NCBI RefSeq assembly: GCF_000203795.2
Contig: NW_006281110.1
Span: 397,854 to 461,853 of the forward strand
Length of the DNA: 64,000 bases
Direction of reading: 5' to 3'
Origin: Batrachochytrium dendrobatidis JAM81
Lineage: Eukaryota > Chytridiomycota > Chytridiomycetes > Rhizophydiales
This document shows positions 49,501 to 58,646 of this stretch, one piece after another. Numbering within the stretch: position 1 is the stretch's first letter; each line of letters opens with the position of its first letter. Below the pieces are notes generated by a model. The model saw only the letters and a list, made by a program, of their open reading frames with translations. It ran no database searches and was not told the DNA's origin. The position numbers and the translations under genes were made by a program.

Positions 49501-50099
49501 TGAAGCAAATACTGCGAAACTCAACCTGCCAGAATAGTAACGAGCCTGGGAGTGATTTTACCAACTCTACCTCGATGGAGTTGGATAATAATAATACTGC
49601 CAACGATTTAAATTTGAATCAACCAAACATAAGTCGATCTAGCGTACCGAGTGATCATGGGCGTGGTAGATATCAAGGTCGGGAGCATGGTCGAGGATCG
49701 AGGGGAAGAGGATACCGTAGGGAAAACGACAACTCGACCCATCATTCGTTTGTCGTACAAGATAAGCACAGCTCATTATCAAATGTGTCTGCAGTTTCCA
49801 ACTCTACTGAACCTATCACATCAGCTGATTATCAAAATAAGAAATCTTATGGACGACAAGAGTATGATCCAAACGGTAATGATCAAGCTACGTTTGGACG
49901 TGGCCGTGGCCGTGGCGGCTATCGAGGTAAAAAATCCTATGAACGACAAGAACACGACCCAAACGATAGTGATCAAGCTATGCTTGGACGTGGTCGCGGT
50001 GGCTATCAAAGACAAGGCCATGGACGAAGAGGTGGTACAAGACAGAGTAGAGAAAGGGGATCAAGTTATCCAAAACAAGGTGATGATCAGGAAGCTTGA
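43565..50099 (+). CDS. XRN1: 5'-3' exoribonuclease XRN1 (1656 aa)
   Basis: Cytoplasmic enzyme that degrades decapped mRNA. Seventeen exons: 43565-43579, 43847-43919, 44059-44376, 44469-45583, 45662-45815, 45894-46015, 46121-46265, 46338-46463, 46525-46747, 46861-46955, 47041-47268, 47366-47478, 47564-47701, 47775-48068, 48144-48329, 48395-48487 and 48567-50099 (4971 nt). The first exon is just MGVPK, followed by [10 protein letters not shown] as in all XRN proteins. The nuclease core shows [29 protein letters not shown] and [10 protein letters not shown] (catalytic acidic residues). [11 protein letters not shown] and the later SH3-like FELGDRVKF follow. The C-terminal 350 residues are Gln/Pro rich and end in RGG/GRGR repeats. 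Intron 10 (46956-47040) uses a GC donor. Confidence 0.95.
49839..50015 (+). repeat. Tandem 90-nt coding repeat in the XRN1 RGG tail
   Basis: Two adjacent units encode KKSYxRQExDPNxxDQAxxG followed by GRGRGG-type sequence (49839-49928 and about 49929-50015). The second unit is slightly shorter in the Gly/Arg part. RGG boxes bind RNA and are often arginine-methylated. Confidence 0.8.
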
Positions 50100-50205
50100 A
50101 TGTGATGGGAAAGAACATTTATTCAATAGAGTTGTGTGACACAGATACACTCACTATTTCCTTGAATTTCTTTGAATAAACTGTTTTTATTCAACCATTA
50201 CTCTC

Positions 50206-50445
50206 AATCTGTTACAATTGGTGATAAAGGGCATGAAAATGGATATCAATTAGATTATCATCAATCTTGTTTTACAAATATTGACTAAATTGTTCATTTA
50301 CTGATTTGAATAACAGAATCAGCCATTGATTATATCTTCTGTAACACAACGACAATCTGACTTGATTGGCATGACCAGTCTGTTGAAGATCTGCGTTACC
50401 GCTTGGTCAATGTTATCCAAATGGTTTCAAATTCAAATTGAAATA
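50206..50445 (+). repeat. 240-bp inverted duplicate, copy B (upstream of ferredoxin)
   Basis: Inverted copy of 42727-42966. Its GGTTTCAAATTCAAATTG end points to the ferredoxin start, about 60 bases downstream. Relative to the downstream gene it is thus oriented exactly like copy A. It fills most of the 405-bp gap between XRN1 and ferredoxin. Confidence 0.9.
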
Positions 50446-50504
50446 ATTTTTTCTGCAGTTTCGTTCCTTTTATCTTTAGCCGTAAACCCGAACAATTCAC
50501 ACTA

Positions 50505-52063
50505 ATGCTTCGAGGCCTCATTTCATCTCGTTTGAGAAACAGTTTTCATGTCACTAGACTGATAATCCCGGCCAGTTTTCCTACTCAAAGAGCCTTTTCA
50601 TCCGTTGTTTTCCGTCAGCTACTTCATATTTCATCATTTGGTTTGCAGCAACACCGATGTCTGCATGCCTCTGCTGGTAATTTCTACTACGATCATCATA
50701 TATTACAGCCGTATTCACGTAAAATGGAACACTTGTATTGCAGTGACTATTTTGGAATAGAAATAGTTGAATATTTGTTGCATTTGTTAGAAACTGACCC
50801 GAATAGGCATTCTCAATTGTTTGAAACGCATTGTTCATCATATAATACAAACTAATCTTGAGCTGAAACCATCCTCATTTGGTAGTCATGCATTGTACGA
50901 TCACCAGATTTACCCATTCCAATCCATATATTGGGTTCGTTTATTGTCAAACAAACTTTTACAAACTTATTGTTGTATTCTAAAATCACAGCTACGTTTG
51001 TGTTTTAATTCAAGTGAACAAAGACTGCACTCGGGAATGCAATTGCTGTTTCCGTGCTGATTATCCAACGTTTACTTGTAATGTTTGTGTAGGAAAAAAG
51101 AGTTGCGATTGAACAAGTAGAATGCACTGGAACTGTGATGTGGACATTTGCTCAGTTGGTTTATACAAGAATGAGCAGAGGACACAATGTTGTCCAGTAA
51201 ATTGAACCAATTATTTAAAAATAATGGCAGTTTATTATACTGTTATTCATTATTCCATTTCACGTGGATACTGCTGTAATCTAACATTCATGTCTGGTCA
51301 AATAGTATAATACTAATTTTTATAAAACTCGATGGAATTTGATCATTAATTTTCCTGTTCAGTTGATCGACATGGATCAGTTGAACGTCCAGCGCCAGGC
51401 ACAGGGTAACAATGTTGCATCATAGTTTCAACATACATCGAACCCTAGTATTGGCGCTAATTTGTTTAATTTTTTTGGGTCAGTTACTCTGTCACCTATA
51501 TCACTTCAGATAATGAAAAAATTACTGTAGAGGCCAAAGATGGTACTAATCTTTTGGAATTGGCACATGCCAATGGCATTGATCTTGAAGGTATTTTTTC
51601 AATTCCTACCACAAATGTGCAGGCTATTTGTTGATGAAATCTAATTTTTACTAAACCTGTGAATTGATTTGACTAATACTATATTTCTGTTTTATATTCA
51701 GGTGCATGTGAAGGATCTCTTGCATGTTCCACCTGCCATGTCGTTGTAGATCAAGAATATTATGATAAGTTGTCTGAACCATCAGATGAAGAAAACGATA
51801 TGCTGGATCTTGCATTTGGACTCACTGAAAGGTATATTTATTTGACTGTAACTGTAGTTTAGATCTTTAACAAGTGAAGCTGAAGTCAGATGCATAGAAT
51901 ATACCATTCAAGCATTACATTTTCAGTTATGGTTTCTGATTTCTGTTTATGGGCATATAGGTCTCGCCTTGGATGCCAGATCCATGTCACCAAAGATTTA
52001 GACGGCATTGTTGTTCAAATTCCACGAGCAACACGAAACGTGCAGCAGGCGAAAATGCATTGA
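50505..52063 (+). CDS. YAH1: Mitochondrial [2Fe-2S] ferredoxin, Yah1/adrenodoxin type (184 aa)
   Basis: Supplies electrons for mitochondrial Fe-S cluster assembly and heme/ubiquinone synthesis. Exons: 50505-50676, 51363-51405, 51484-51590, 51702-51831 and 51961-52063 (555 nt). The first exon is an Arg/Ser/Leu/Phe-rich presequence ([14 protein letters not shown]...). The mature domain has [18 protein letters not shown]. The cluster ligands are [14 protein letters not shown] (C-X5-C-X2-C) plus the fourth Cys in RLGCQIHV, and [14 protein letters not shown] is the acidic partner-binding helix. Intron 1 is 686 nt because a MITE (50704-51278) sits in it. The 240-bp duplicate lies just upstream. Confidence 0.94.
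50704..51278. mobile_element. MITE copy 9, inside ferredoxin intron 1
   Basis: The best-preserved left terminus: TACAGCCGTATTCACGTAAA (50704-50723). The right terminus is TTTCACGTGGATACTGCTGTA, with TA at both edges. About 575 bp. The block 50711-51290 recurs at 58007-58586 with about two mismatches and no indels. Shared sequence continues about 12 bases beyond the right TA. Confidence 0.85.
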
Positions 52064-52084
52064 ACCCACCACTCTTTTAAATGT

Positions 52085-52825
52085 GTTCACATAAAATGAA
52101 ACATTTTTGTATTCATTCTGCGGTTTAAACTTTTATTTTGCTCGATAATAAACAATAGTTGAATATTCGTTACACTTTTCTATTAAAATCTACCGTCTCC
52201 ATACACATGTTGAGTTGTGTGCTTGGAATTTCTCAACCGATTCATTCTTTATTATGCTCGAGCAATTTTCGACAGGGTTTAATCATGGACAATATGGAGC
52301 TGTGCAATAAACTTGCATGCTTTGCCATGCTACTGTGTTGAACAGTTGGCAAACCATGACAAACAAGAGTTTGTACTTGTAAAACGGGATATTGTTCAAA
52401 ATAAGATGTGTGTTTGGAAACACTTTATCAATGTGATTGTTTAACAAGTCTTGCAATACTGTAGCGTTTGTTGATTTGTCAATCAGTCTCCAAACACAAC
52501 GATCTTGATATGTTGCACACAACATTGAGCTACAGTTTTGATCGAGATTGTTTTTTGAATGTTGCTCCTTTTTCACTGTTGACATAGCCATGTATTGTAC
52601 GATACCAAGTTTAAACTTGCATTTATACATTGCAAGCCAGATATCGAGGGTTTGGATGGTTTGATGCTGTCAGTACAACTCTACAAATCCATATATGTTG
52701 TCTTGGAATCACAGATACGTCGCGTTCTAAAAAACAGATTGCACGGTTCAGGAATATTGAAACAGTAATGTCAACATTTGTCCAGTTTTTAATACAAGAA
52801 TGAGCAGAAGGTACACTGTTCAAAG
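52085..52825. mobile_element. MITE copy 10 (near-identical to copy 7)
   Basis: 52092-52820 matches 40308-41036 at about 99.5%. The outer left terminus here is different (GTGTTCACATAAAATG), and the right part stops abruptly at ACACTGTT before unrelated sequence, so this copy is truncated. It lies between the ferredoxin and EF-Ts stop codons. Confidence 0.75.
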
Positions 52826-52893
52826 CCAACATCATCAGCTATCAATCAATCAGTATTTATATATTTAGTAATATCAACCAAAGTTTAATTTAT

Positions 52894-54081
52894 TTATTGT
52901 GAAGCTTGTTTCATTACTTCATCTACAAAATTATCTGGTTTTTTTTCAATCCCTTCTCCACAAGCATATCGAGTGAAGGCTTCAACAACAATTTTGGCCT
53001 TGATTTCTTTAGAAAAAGCATTTAAAACCTCAAGTACAGTACCACCGCCAAATAGGAATTGTTGGGTCATGAGCACGCCCTCTGAAGATGTAGCAGGGAT
53101 TTCTTGGCTGTTGTTGTCAGTGTGAAAAGGAGTGGCATAGATAGATGTGGGAGAAAATCCGGTGATATGTTGTGCCAGCTTATTGGCAAATATAGCCATA
53201 CGCAGAATTTGGGATTCAGCCAAATCAACTTTTGGTTCTGCCGAAGTAAGCGATACAACTGCAGCAAACTTGCCAAGCCCAGCAATTTTGGTTTTTTCAG
53301 CGGCGTGAGCATATACCCCAAACACTCGTTGTTGATGATCTGATGTGATATGGGTCGAGTTGAATGGCTGAAGAGCAAGCAATGCGCGACGCAACTGCAG
53401 GTTTTCTCCGAGCTTTCCAATAACGTCTGCAAACGCAGTTTGAATAGACAAAGTGTCGGACGCAACCATACTGGATTGGAGAATCATCGATCGGTCAATC
53501 TCATGTATAGGAGATGCGTGGAGCTTTGATTCATCAATAGTAGATCGAATCTCAGGAGATTGGGCTACAGTCAAACCTACACTTTCTACAAGTTTGCTGA
53601 AAAGCTCAGATTTGGAAACAAAATCAGTTTCTGAATTGATTTCCACCATGGCTGCATGACGACCGTAGCGAGGATCGCAAAACACACCAACAAGACCTTC
53701 TGCAGTAACTCGATTGCTGACCTTGGCTGCCTTTTTGGCACCGCTTTCGGCCATGTCCTTGTGAAGCCATGCAAGTGCGTCATCGTATATTTGCTGATCG
53801 GTTCCAGGATGAATCTCTGCCTTGATAGCAACCAATGCATCTTTGGCTTTGGAGAGAGCGCATTGTGTTTCCTTGCGTAGTCGAGAAACCATGGCCACGT
53901 TTAGTTTTCTGGGTACAGCTGGACAACTCAAGTTTCTGATGGATTGAATCATGGAAAATGAGTTCAAATGAACAGAGTTGGACGCATTGAATGAAATCCG
54001 CTGAACAGGTACATTATGCATAGATTTAAATGGCTTGTGTATATGGGATCCTCTTTCTATCAAAGTTTTAAATGACATCAT
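52894..54081 (-). CDS. TSFM: Mitochondrial elongation factor Ts (395 aa)
   Basis: Nucleotide exchange factor for mitochondrial EF-Tu. Single exon, 1188 nt. The open frame continues to 54165 but without an ATG there, and that extension overlaps a MITE terminus, so I use the first of two adjacent ATGs at 54081 (MMSFKTLIERGS). The N-terminal 70 residues are basic and Ser rich as for mitochondrial import. The UBA-like start of EF-Ts follows: VSRLRKETQCALSKAKDAL, then a Trp-Leu-rich linker, KVSNRVTAEGLVGVF, and the core signature HAAMVEINSETDFV. The later part has IGKLGENLQLRRA, typical of the second dimerisation region. Longer than bacterial EF-Ts because of the presequence and inserts. Confidence 0.9.
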   Translation of the reverse strand: MMSFKTLIERGSHIHKPFKSMHNVPVQRISFNASNSVHLNSFSMIQSIRNLSCPAVPRKLNVAMVSRLRKETQCALSKAKDALVAIKAEIHPGTDQQIYDDALAWLHKDMAESGAKKAAKVSNRVTAEGLVGVFCDPRYGRHAAMVEINSETDFVSKSELFSKLVESVGLTVAQSPEIRSTIDESKLHASPIHEIDRSMILQSSMVASDTLSIQTAFADVIGKLGENLQLRRALLALQPFNSTHITSDHQQRVFGVYAHAAEKTKIAGLGKFAAVVSLTSAEPKVDLAESQILRMAIFANKLAQHITGFSPTSIYATPFHTDNNSQEIPATSSEGVLMTQQFLFGGGTVLEVLNAFSKEIKAKIVVEAFTRYACGEGIEKKPDNFVDEVMKQASQ

Positions 54082-54151
54082 AGTGTGATCTGTCAAGCTA
54101 TCAATAATATCGAAAAGAGATGCGGAAAAGTCGAGCAGAAAATCCCATTCC

Positions 54152-54421
54152 ACCACTGTATTCACGCAAAATGGAATATTTTTTGTATTTATTTGGCGAC
54201 TAGTTTTGGAATCAACAATGGCTGAATGCTCGGTTTTAATTCAACAAAGATTGCATGTCTCGGGAATGCCACTATACATGCCAATCATCAGGTAAGATGG
54301 GCCTTGTTAATGAGTTCAGATGGCAGTTATGTCTGGTAAATTTGGTGATAATTATCATGTCATGAGACTGGCAGTTTATTATACACTCTTATTTAGTGTC
54401 CCATTTTACATGAATACAATG
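54152..54421. mobile_element. Short MITE copy 11 between EF-Ts and CIA2
   Basis: Left CCACTGTATTCACGCAAAAT and right CCATTTTACATGAATACAATG are diverged family termini, about 270 bp apart. Internal CTCGGGAATGCCA is shared with the copy at 50704. It starts about 70 bp upstream of the EF-Ts start codon and ends about 14 bp beyond the CIA2 stop codon. Confidence 0.6.
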
Positions 54422-54434
54422 AGACGCTTTATCA

Positions 54435-55227
54435 CTATTGCACTCGAATCGCAGTTTTTAAACACTAAAAATATCATAAAAATGAGATGCATGAAGCACA
54501 ACGTCAATGTTACAAATATTCAAACGCTACCTGATTAACAACTTCCAAAAGATGTTTGTTTTCCAGTGCTGCAGCTACTCGTTCCTTGTCATTAAGCTGT
54601 TTGTTGACTATATCAATCAACTATAAAGTCAGCATGATAAGCTTGAACAAAAGATGCACATGAATGATTGTATCGAAAGTTATTTTGTCGTACCCGCCAT
54701 TTCTGATTGATGAGTTCCTTCAGTGACAATAATATCAACCTTGAATTTTGAAGGGAGAGAACGAAGCAGCCTGACCCGAATGCAAAGACCAATCAATGTA
54801 GCCATTGAGCAGTGTGGAATGGTTGGAGTAAAACGAACCAATATAGAGTTTGTGTTATTAGTGACAGTAACTAGATCCTGACGGGCAACATTAAGCTGCT
54901 CCAATGTAAGCTAAATAACCATGACATCCGTTACAGTGTCAGATTTGTAAAGTATATTGCGTATTATTTTTCAAGTGAATGGCACAATACCGGATGTTCT
55001 GGATCATTAATATTCCGAATCAACTCTAAATACAACAAGTCAGTCAAACATGACATACAAACCAATGCAATCAAGAAACAATCAGTACCAAATATCTCTT
55101 CAGCGTCAATAGTTTCAACTATAGAATCATCAAAGTCCATGTCATTCTCAGGATGCAATAAATCGCTGTGGTGGTTCCTAGAAGACTGTGGAGTGTCATA
55201 GACAACTGGGTTGGCATTGATGAGCAT
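54435..55227 (-). CDS. CIA2: Cytosolic iron-sulfur assembly factor CIA2 / MIP18 family (165 aa)
   Basis: A component of the CIA targeting complex (with Cia1 and Met18) that delivers Fe-S clusters to nuclear and cytosolic proteins. Exons on the minus strand: 55227-55089, 55025-54991, 54910-54694, 54607-54531 and 54464-54435 (498 nt). Features are NANPVVYD, an acidic stretch, [29 protein letters not shown], and the highly conserved [18 protein letters not shown] with the reactive Cys, then [11 protein letters not shown] and [19 protein letters not shown]. The last exon is 10 codons (CLKTAIRVQ) and restores the family's C-terminal NQCL. Divergent from the next gene by 164 bp. Confidence 0.93.
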
Positions 55228-55391
55228 TTTGACGGTGAATTCAAATTGTTTGTTGACAAAACAACAAGCAATTTCCTGAGGACACTGATTAAATGGCCGC
55301 GTCTGCGAATGTGGCGGTTTGCCGACTTGAATTGACGTGGCAGATTAGAACACTTGCCGGATGCTCTGGTTTCTTATAGTATTGTTACCAA

Positions 55392-56958
55392 ATGAAATCA
55401 ACTGCTATATACTACAAGAACTCAAAAACTCACAGCAAAAGGGATGCTGCTGATATTTCTCTGTCCGACTCGGGCTCTTTTGCGAGCAGCAGCTCTACTG
55501 TCGCTGTCAACAGTCGTAAAAACAGCAACTCTACCGCTGTGGTGATATCCAAGAATCGAACTCGACAGTCGTCAAATAGAGCAGATGTCCCAATGGTGGC
55601 TCCATCTACTTTAAACTCTGTATTGAGTTTATCCTCAAAGTCATTACCCATCTCTATACATATAAATCAGCCTGCTCACACTATTCAAAAACACGGTCGT
55701 TCTACTATTACTGGATCTGCTTTAAATCCTGCATCTGTGCATTCTCCACCAGTACCACTCCATCTACATTCTTCACACGGAAATCATCAACGATCGCCAC
55801 CACCATATACCAAAAAACTGATCTATCCTTCTTTGCCCTCAAAAAACCTTGCCACAGTGCATGTTCTTACTTCAAATCATGTCTCTTCTCGTACAACTCC
55901 AAATCGAACTACTAGTCATTTGTCTGGTTCACAACAATCAGCTTCTTCAAAAACTATTACAGGACACTCATCACAATGGACTTCACAGTTTCAAGAATAC
56001 CCAACCCCAAAAAGTTCGAGTATCCAGTCGCACGACCGTGCCGTTCGAAAAGTAAGACTAAAATGGTCACTTGGATTTTTAATAAATTTGAATGGCTAAA
56101 CTGAAATGCTTTATCCATCGCCCTTTGCCATTCTAGATTATGGATCTGGAAATTGCAAACACTTCGCTTTTTTCAATCAACTCAGCACTAGAACGGACAG
56201 TTCGACAACAATCGATCTTGATTCAGCATCTCAAGAAAAAAATGGCAAGGTACTGTATGGAAATAATTGACTGCATAATTGGATTGTTTATCTGTTGGCG
56301 TATATCAATTCTTTATTGATGCATTACTGAAATTCCTGGCTGTTTTATACCATCACTTTGACTGCCAATCCAGCTCTGTATTGAATAACAATGAACTTGA
56401 ATCATTGGCTGTTATTTTGGTAATGACTTGCTTTCTAGTGCAAAATAGTTTTTAAAATAGTTTATTGTAAAATTTTAAACCTGTTTTTTGTATGCCTGTT
56501 TTGTATTCTATGATCTTATTTTGATTGTAGAATGAAGAGCTTAGCGTAGATTCTTCGTCTACGTTAGCTATTCAAGATGCCGCAGAATTGGATCCAGAAT
56601 CACCAGAGGTTGCACTTGATCGTATCAGTGCGTTGGTTCAAAATATGCTGACAGAAAGTATAAGCTTATTACAAACCTCAAAAGTAGTGTCAACGCAGGC
56701 TTACGAAGACATTGGTATGATGTTTATACAATAGTTTAACATGATCATGCAACCTAATCATGTCTAATTAAAAATACAGATATAGCTGCTGGATCTGATA
56801 TGTTTTGTCATTTACCAGCTAATGTCCCATGCAAGGCGACCAAGAAAAACTCTCTCACCTATTGTTATCCCGAAAACTATGTAAAGTATCAACAACCTCA
56901 GAAACCATCACTGCACAACACACAGATGCCCATAACCTCAGATCTGCAATCCAATTAA
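55392..56958 (+). CDS. Ser-rich protein of unknown function with C-terminal coiled-coil region (393 aa)
   Basis: Not recognised. Exons: 55392-56051, 56137-56249, 56374-56419, 56531-56714 and 56780-56958 (1182 nt). Residues 1-220 are extremely Ser/Thr/His/Pro rich and surely disordered. Exon 2 encodes a compact helical block, MDLEIANTSLFSINSALE followed by RTVRQQSILIQHLKKK. It recalls a short motif found in uncharacterised fungal proteins, though I cannot verify this. A second helical segment (DRISALVQNMLTE) follows in exon 4. There are no membrane segments. All junctions are in phase. Downstream, 56959-57479 is AT-rich, gene-free and convergent with bL32m. Confidence 0.6.
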
Positions 56959-57479
56959 ATCAAACCAGTGTTTTGGCCCAAGCTTTTAAACTTTAAACTG
57001 GCATGTTCATTTTTCAATGATTTGTCTATACTTTCAACTAAACCCGATTGTTTAGTTTGCGTTGAATGGAGCTATTGCGTTTTTAATAATGTTCTATATT
57101 GTTACAATTATGCTCGATTAAATACATTATATGGCTAGTTTTAAACCTGCAATATTGCGCTGATCAGTTAGACAAATACGCTTGTTTACGATAAATTGTT
57201 CGCCGTGTAGGCTATTAGCAATATATTCATTAAAGGTTGGGCAAACGACGATTGAATAGATTTTAAAGAATTGTAAAATAGTGACTTTAAAACCAAGACA
57301 TATGTAACACTTGAATTTTAAACGAGATTTGTCAACCCAAAGCCCTTTAAATAACCATCAAATAAGCAATTCAATCGCAAGTGGAGGGATTACAATGTCA
57401 TATTTGGTTTATCCTCTTATATGGATAAAAAAGTGTCGTTTCGATATTCATAAACTGAAATGTATTTTAATGTAGATGG

Positions 57480-57900
57480 CTACTGAGCTTGCTTCAAGGT
57501 TTTCAAGCATTTTGGGCAAATATGGTGAATTAGTTTGTCGGCTCCGCAAATTGGACATTGCTGGATATTCTTCATGGGCTTGAGCCATTTGGGTGCCAGT
57601 TTTATTCTCTATTATCAACATTATGATCCACAAAACAGTTATTAATACGTGTGTATCTAAAACAGCATGATCTGATTATATCATGTATTTATGATCTGTA
57701 ACTCAAACTGACAATAACCAACAGTATCCGAATCAGGTTCGTTGACATACCTTTGTGCGATGTGTGGTGCGTTTCTTTGGAGTAGCAAGAAGGAACCCTC
57801 CTAAAAAATCCCAACCAAGTAAAGCCTGTGGTAAAAGTCTTTGAACCAATGGTGACAGTACACTTTGAATTGTGAATGAGCTCAACAAAACACCTGCCAT
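57480..57900 (-). CDS. MRPL32: Mitochondrial ribosomal protein bL32m (92 aa)
   Basis: A small zinc-binding protein of the mitochondrial large subunit. Exons on the minus strand: 57900-57751 and 57608-57480 (279 nt). The bacterial L32 N-terminal signature appears as ATPKKRTTHRTKR, which continues across the intron into IKLAPKWLKP. Four cysteines in CPIC and CPKC form the zinc ribbon. The roughly 35 residues before ATPKK are a presequence-like extension; in yeast the equivalent is removed by the m-AAA protease to licence ribosome assembly. ATG 57900 was chosen because the frame further up has no ATG until past a plausible promoter. Confidence 0.88.
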
Positions 57901-58002
57901 CTTGTGCTTATAGTTTGGATAAAATCTGGCTGCTGCCAAGAAAATTCAGATTGCAGACATTTTGATAGTAAATGACATATTTAATATCACGTGATAAGCT
58001 GT

Positions 58003-58574
58003 TTGAGTATTCACGTAAAATGGAACACTTGTATTGCAGTGACTATTTTGGAATAGAAATAGTTGAATATTTGTTGCATTTGTTAGAAACTGACCCGAAT
58101 AGGCATTCTCAATTGTTTGAAACGCATTGTTCATCATATAATACAAACTAATCTTGAGCTGAAACCATCCTCATTTGGTAGTCATGCATTGTACGATCAC
58201 CAGATTTACCCATTCCAATCCATATATTGGGTTCGTTTGTTGTCAAACAAACTTTTACAAACTTATTGTTGTATTCTAAAATCACAGCTACGTTTGTGTT
58301 TTAATTCAAGTGAACAAAGACTGCACTCGGGAATGCAATTGCTGTTTCCGTGCTGATTATCCAACGTTTACTTGTAATGTTTGTGTAGGAAAAAAGAGTT
58401 GCGATTGAACAAGTAGAATGCACTGGAACTGTGATGTGAACATTTGCTCAGTTGGTTTATACAAGAATGAGCAGAGGACACAATGTTGTCCAGTAAATTG
58501 AACCAATTATTTAAAAATAATGGCAGTTTATTATACTGTTATTCATTATTCCATTTCACGTGGATACTGCTGTA
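58003..58574. mobile_element. MITE copy 12 (near-identical to copy 9)
   Basis: 58007-58586 matches 50711-51290 with about two substitutions. The outermost left bases (TACAGCC) are missing here, replaced by GTTTGA. The right terminus TTTCACGTGGATACTGCTGTA is intact. It lies between bL32m and the dynein gene. Confidence 0.8.
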
Positions 58575-58646
58575 ATCTAACATTCAAGACCAAATAGTAT
58601 ATTGTCTCAAAAACTTAAACTTTATTTCAACTATGCTGCTTGAAAT

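Noticed and set aside
50821..51060. 79-codon ORF repeated exactly at 58117-58356
   Set aside because: Within the duplicated MITE (copies 9 and 12), the first copy inside a spliced intron; no coding character.
54082..54165. N-terminal extension of EF-Ts to 54165
   Set aside because: No ATG at the upstream end, and the extension overlaps a MITE terminus. Two adjacent ATGs at 54081 and 54078 are followed by a normal presequence.
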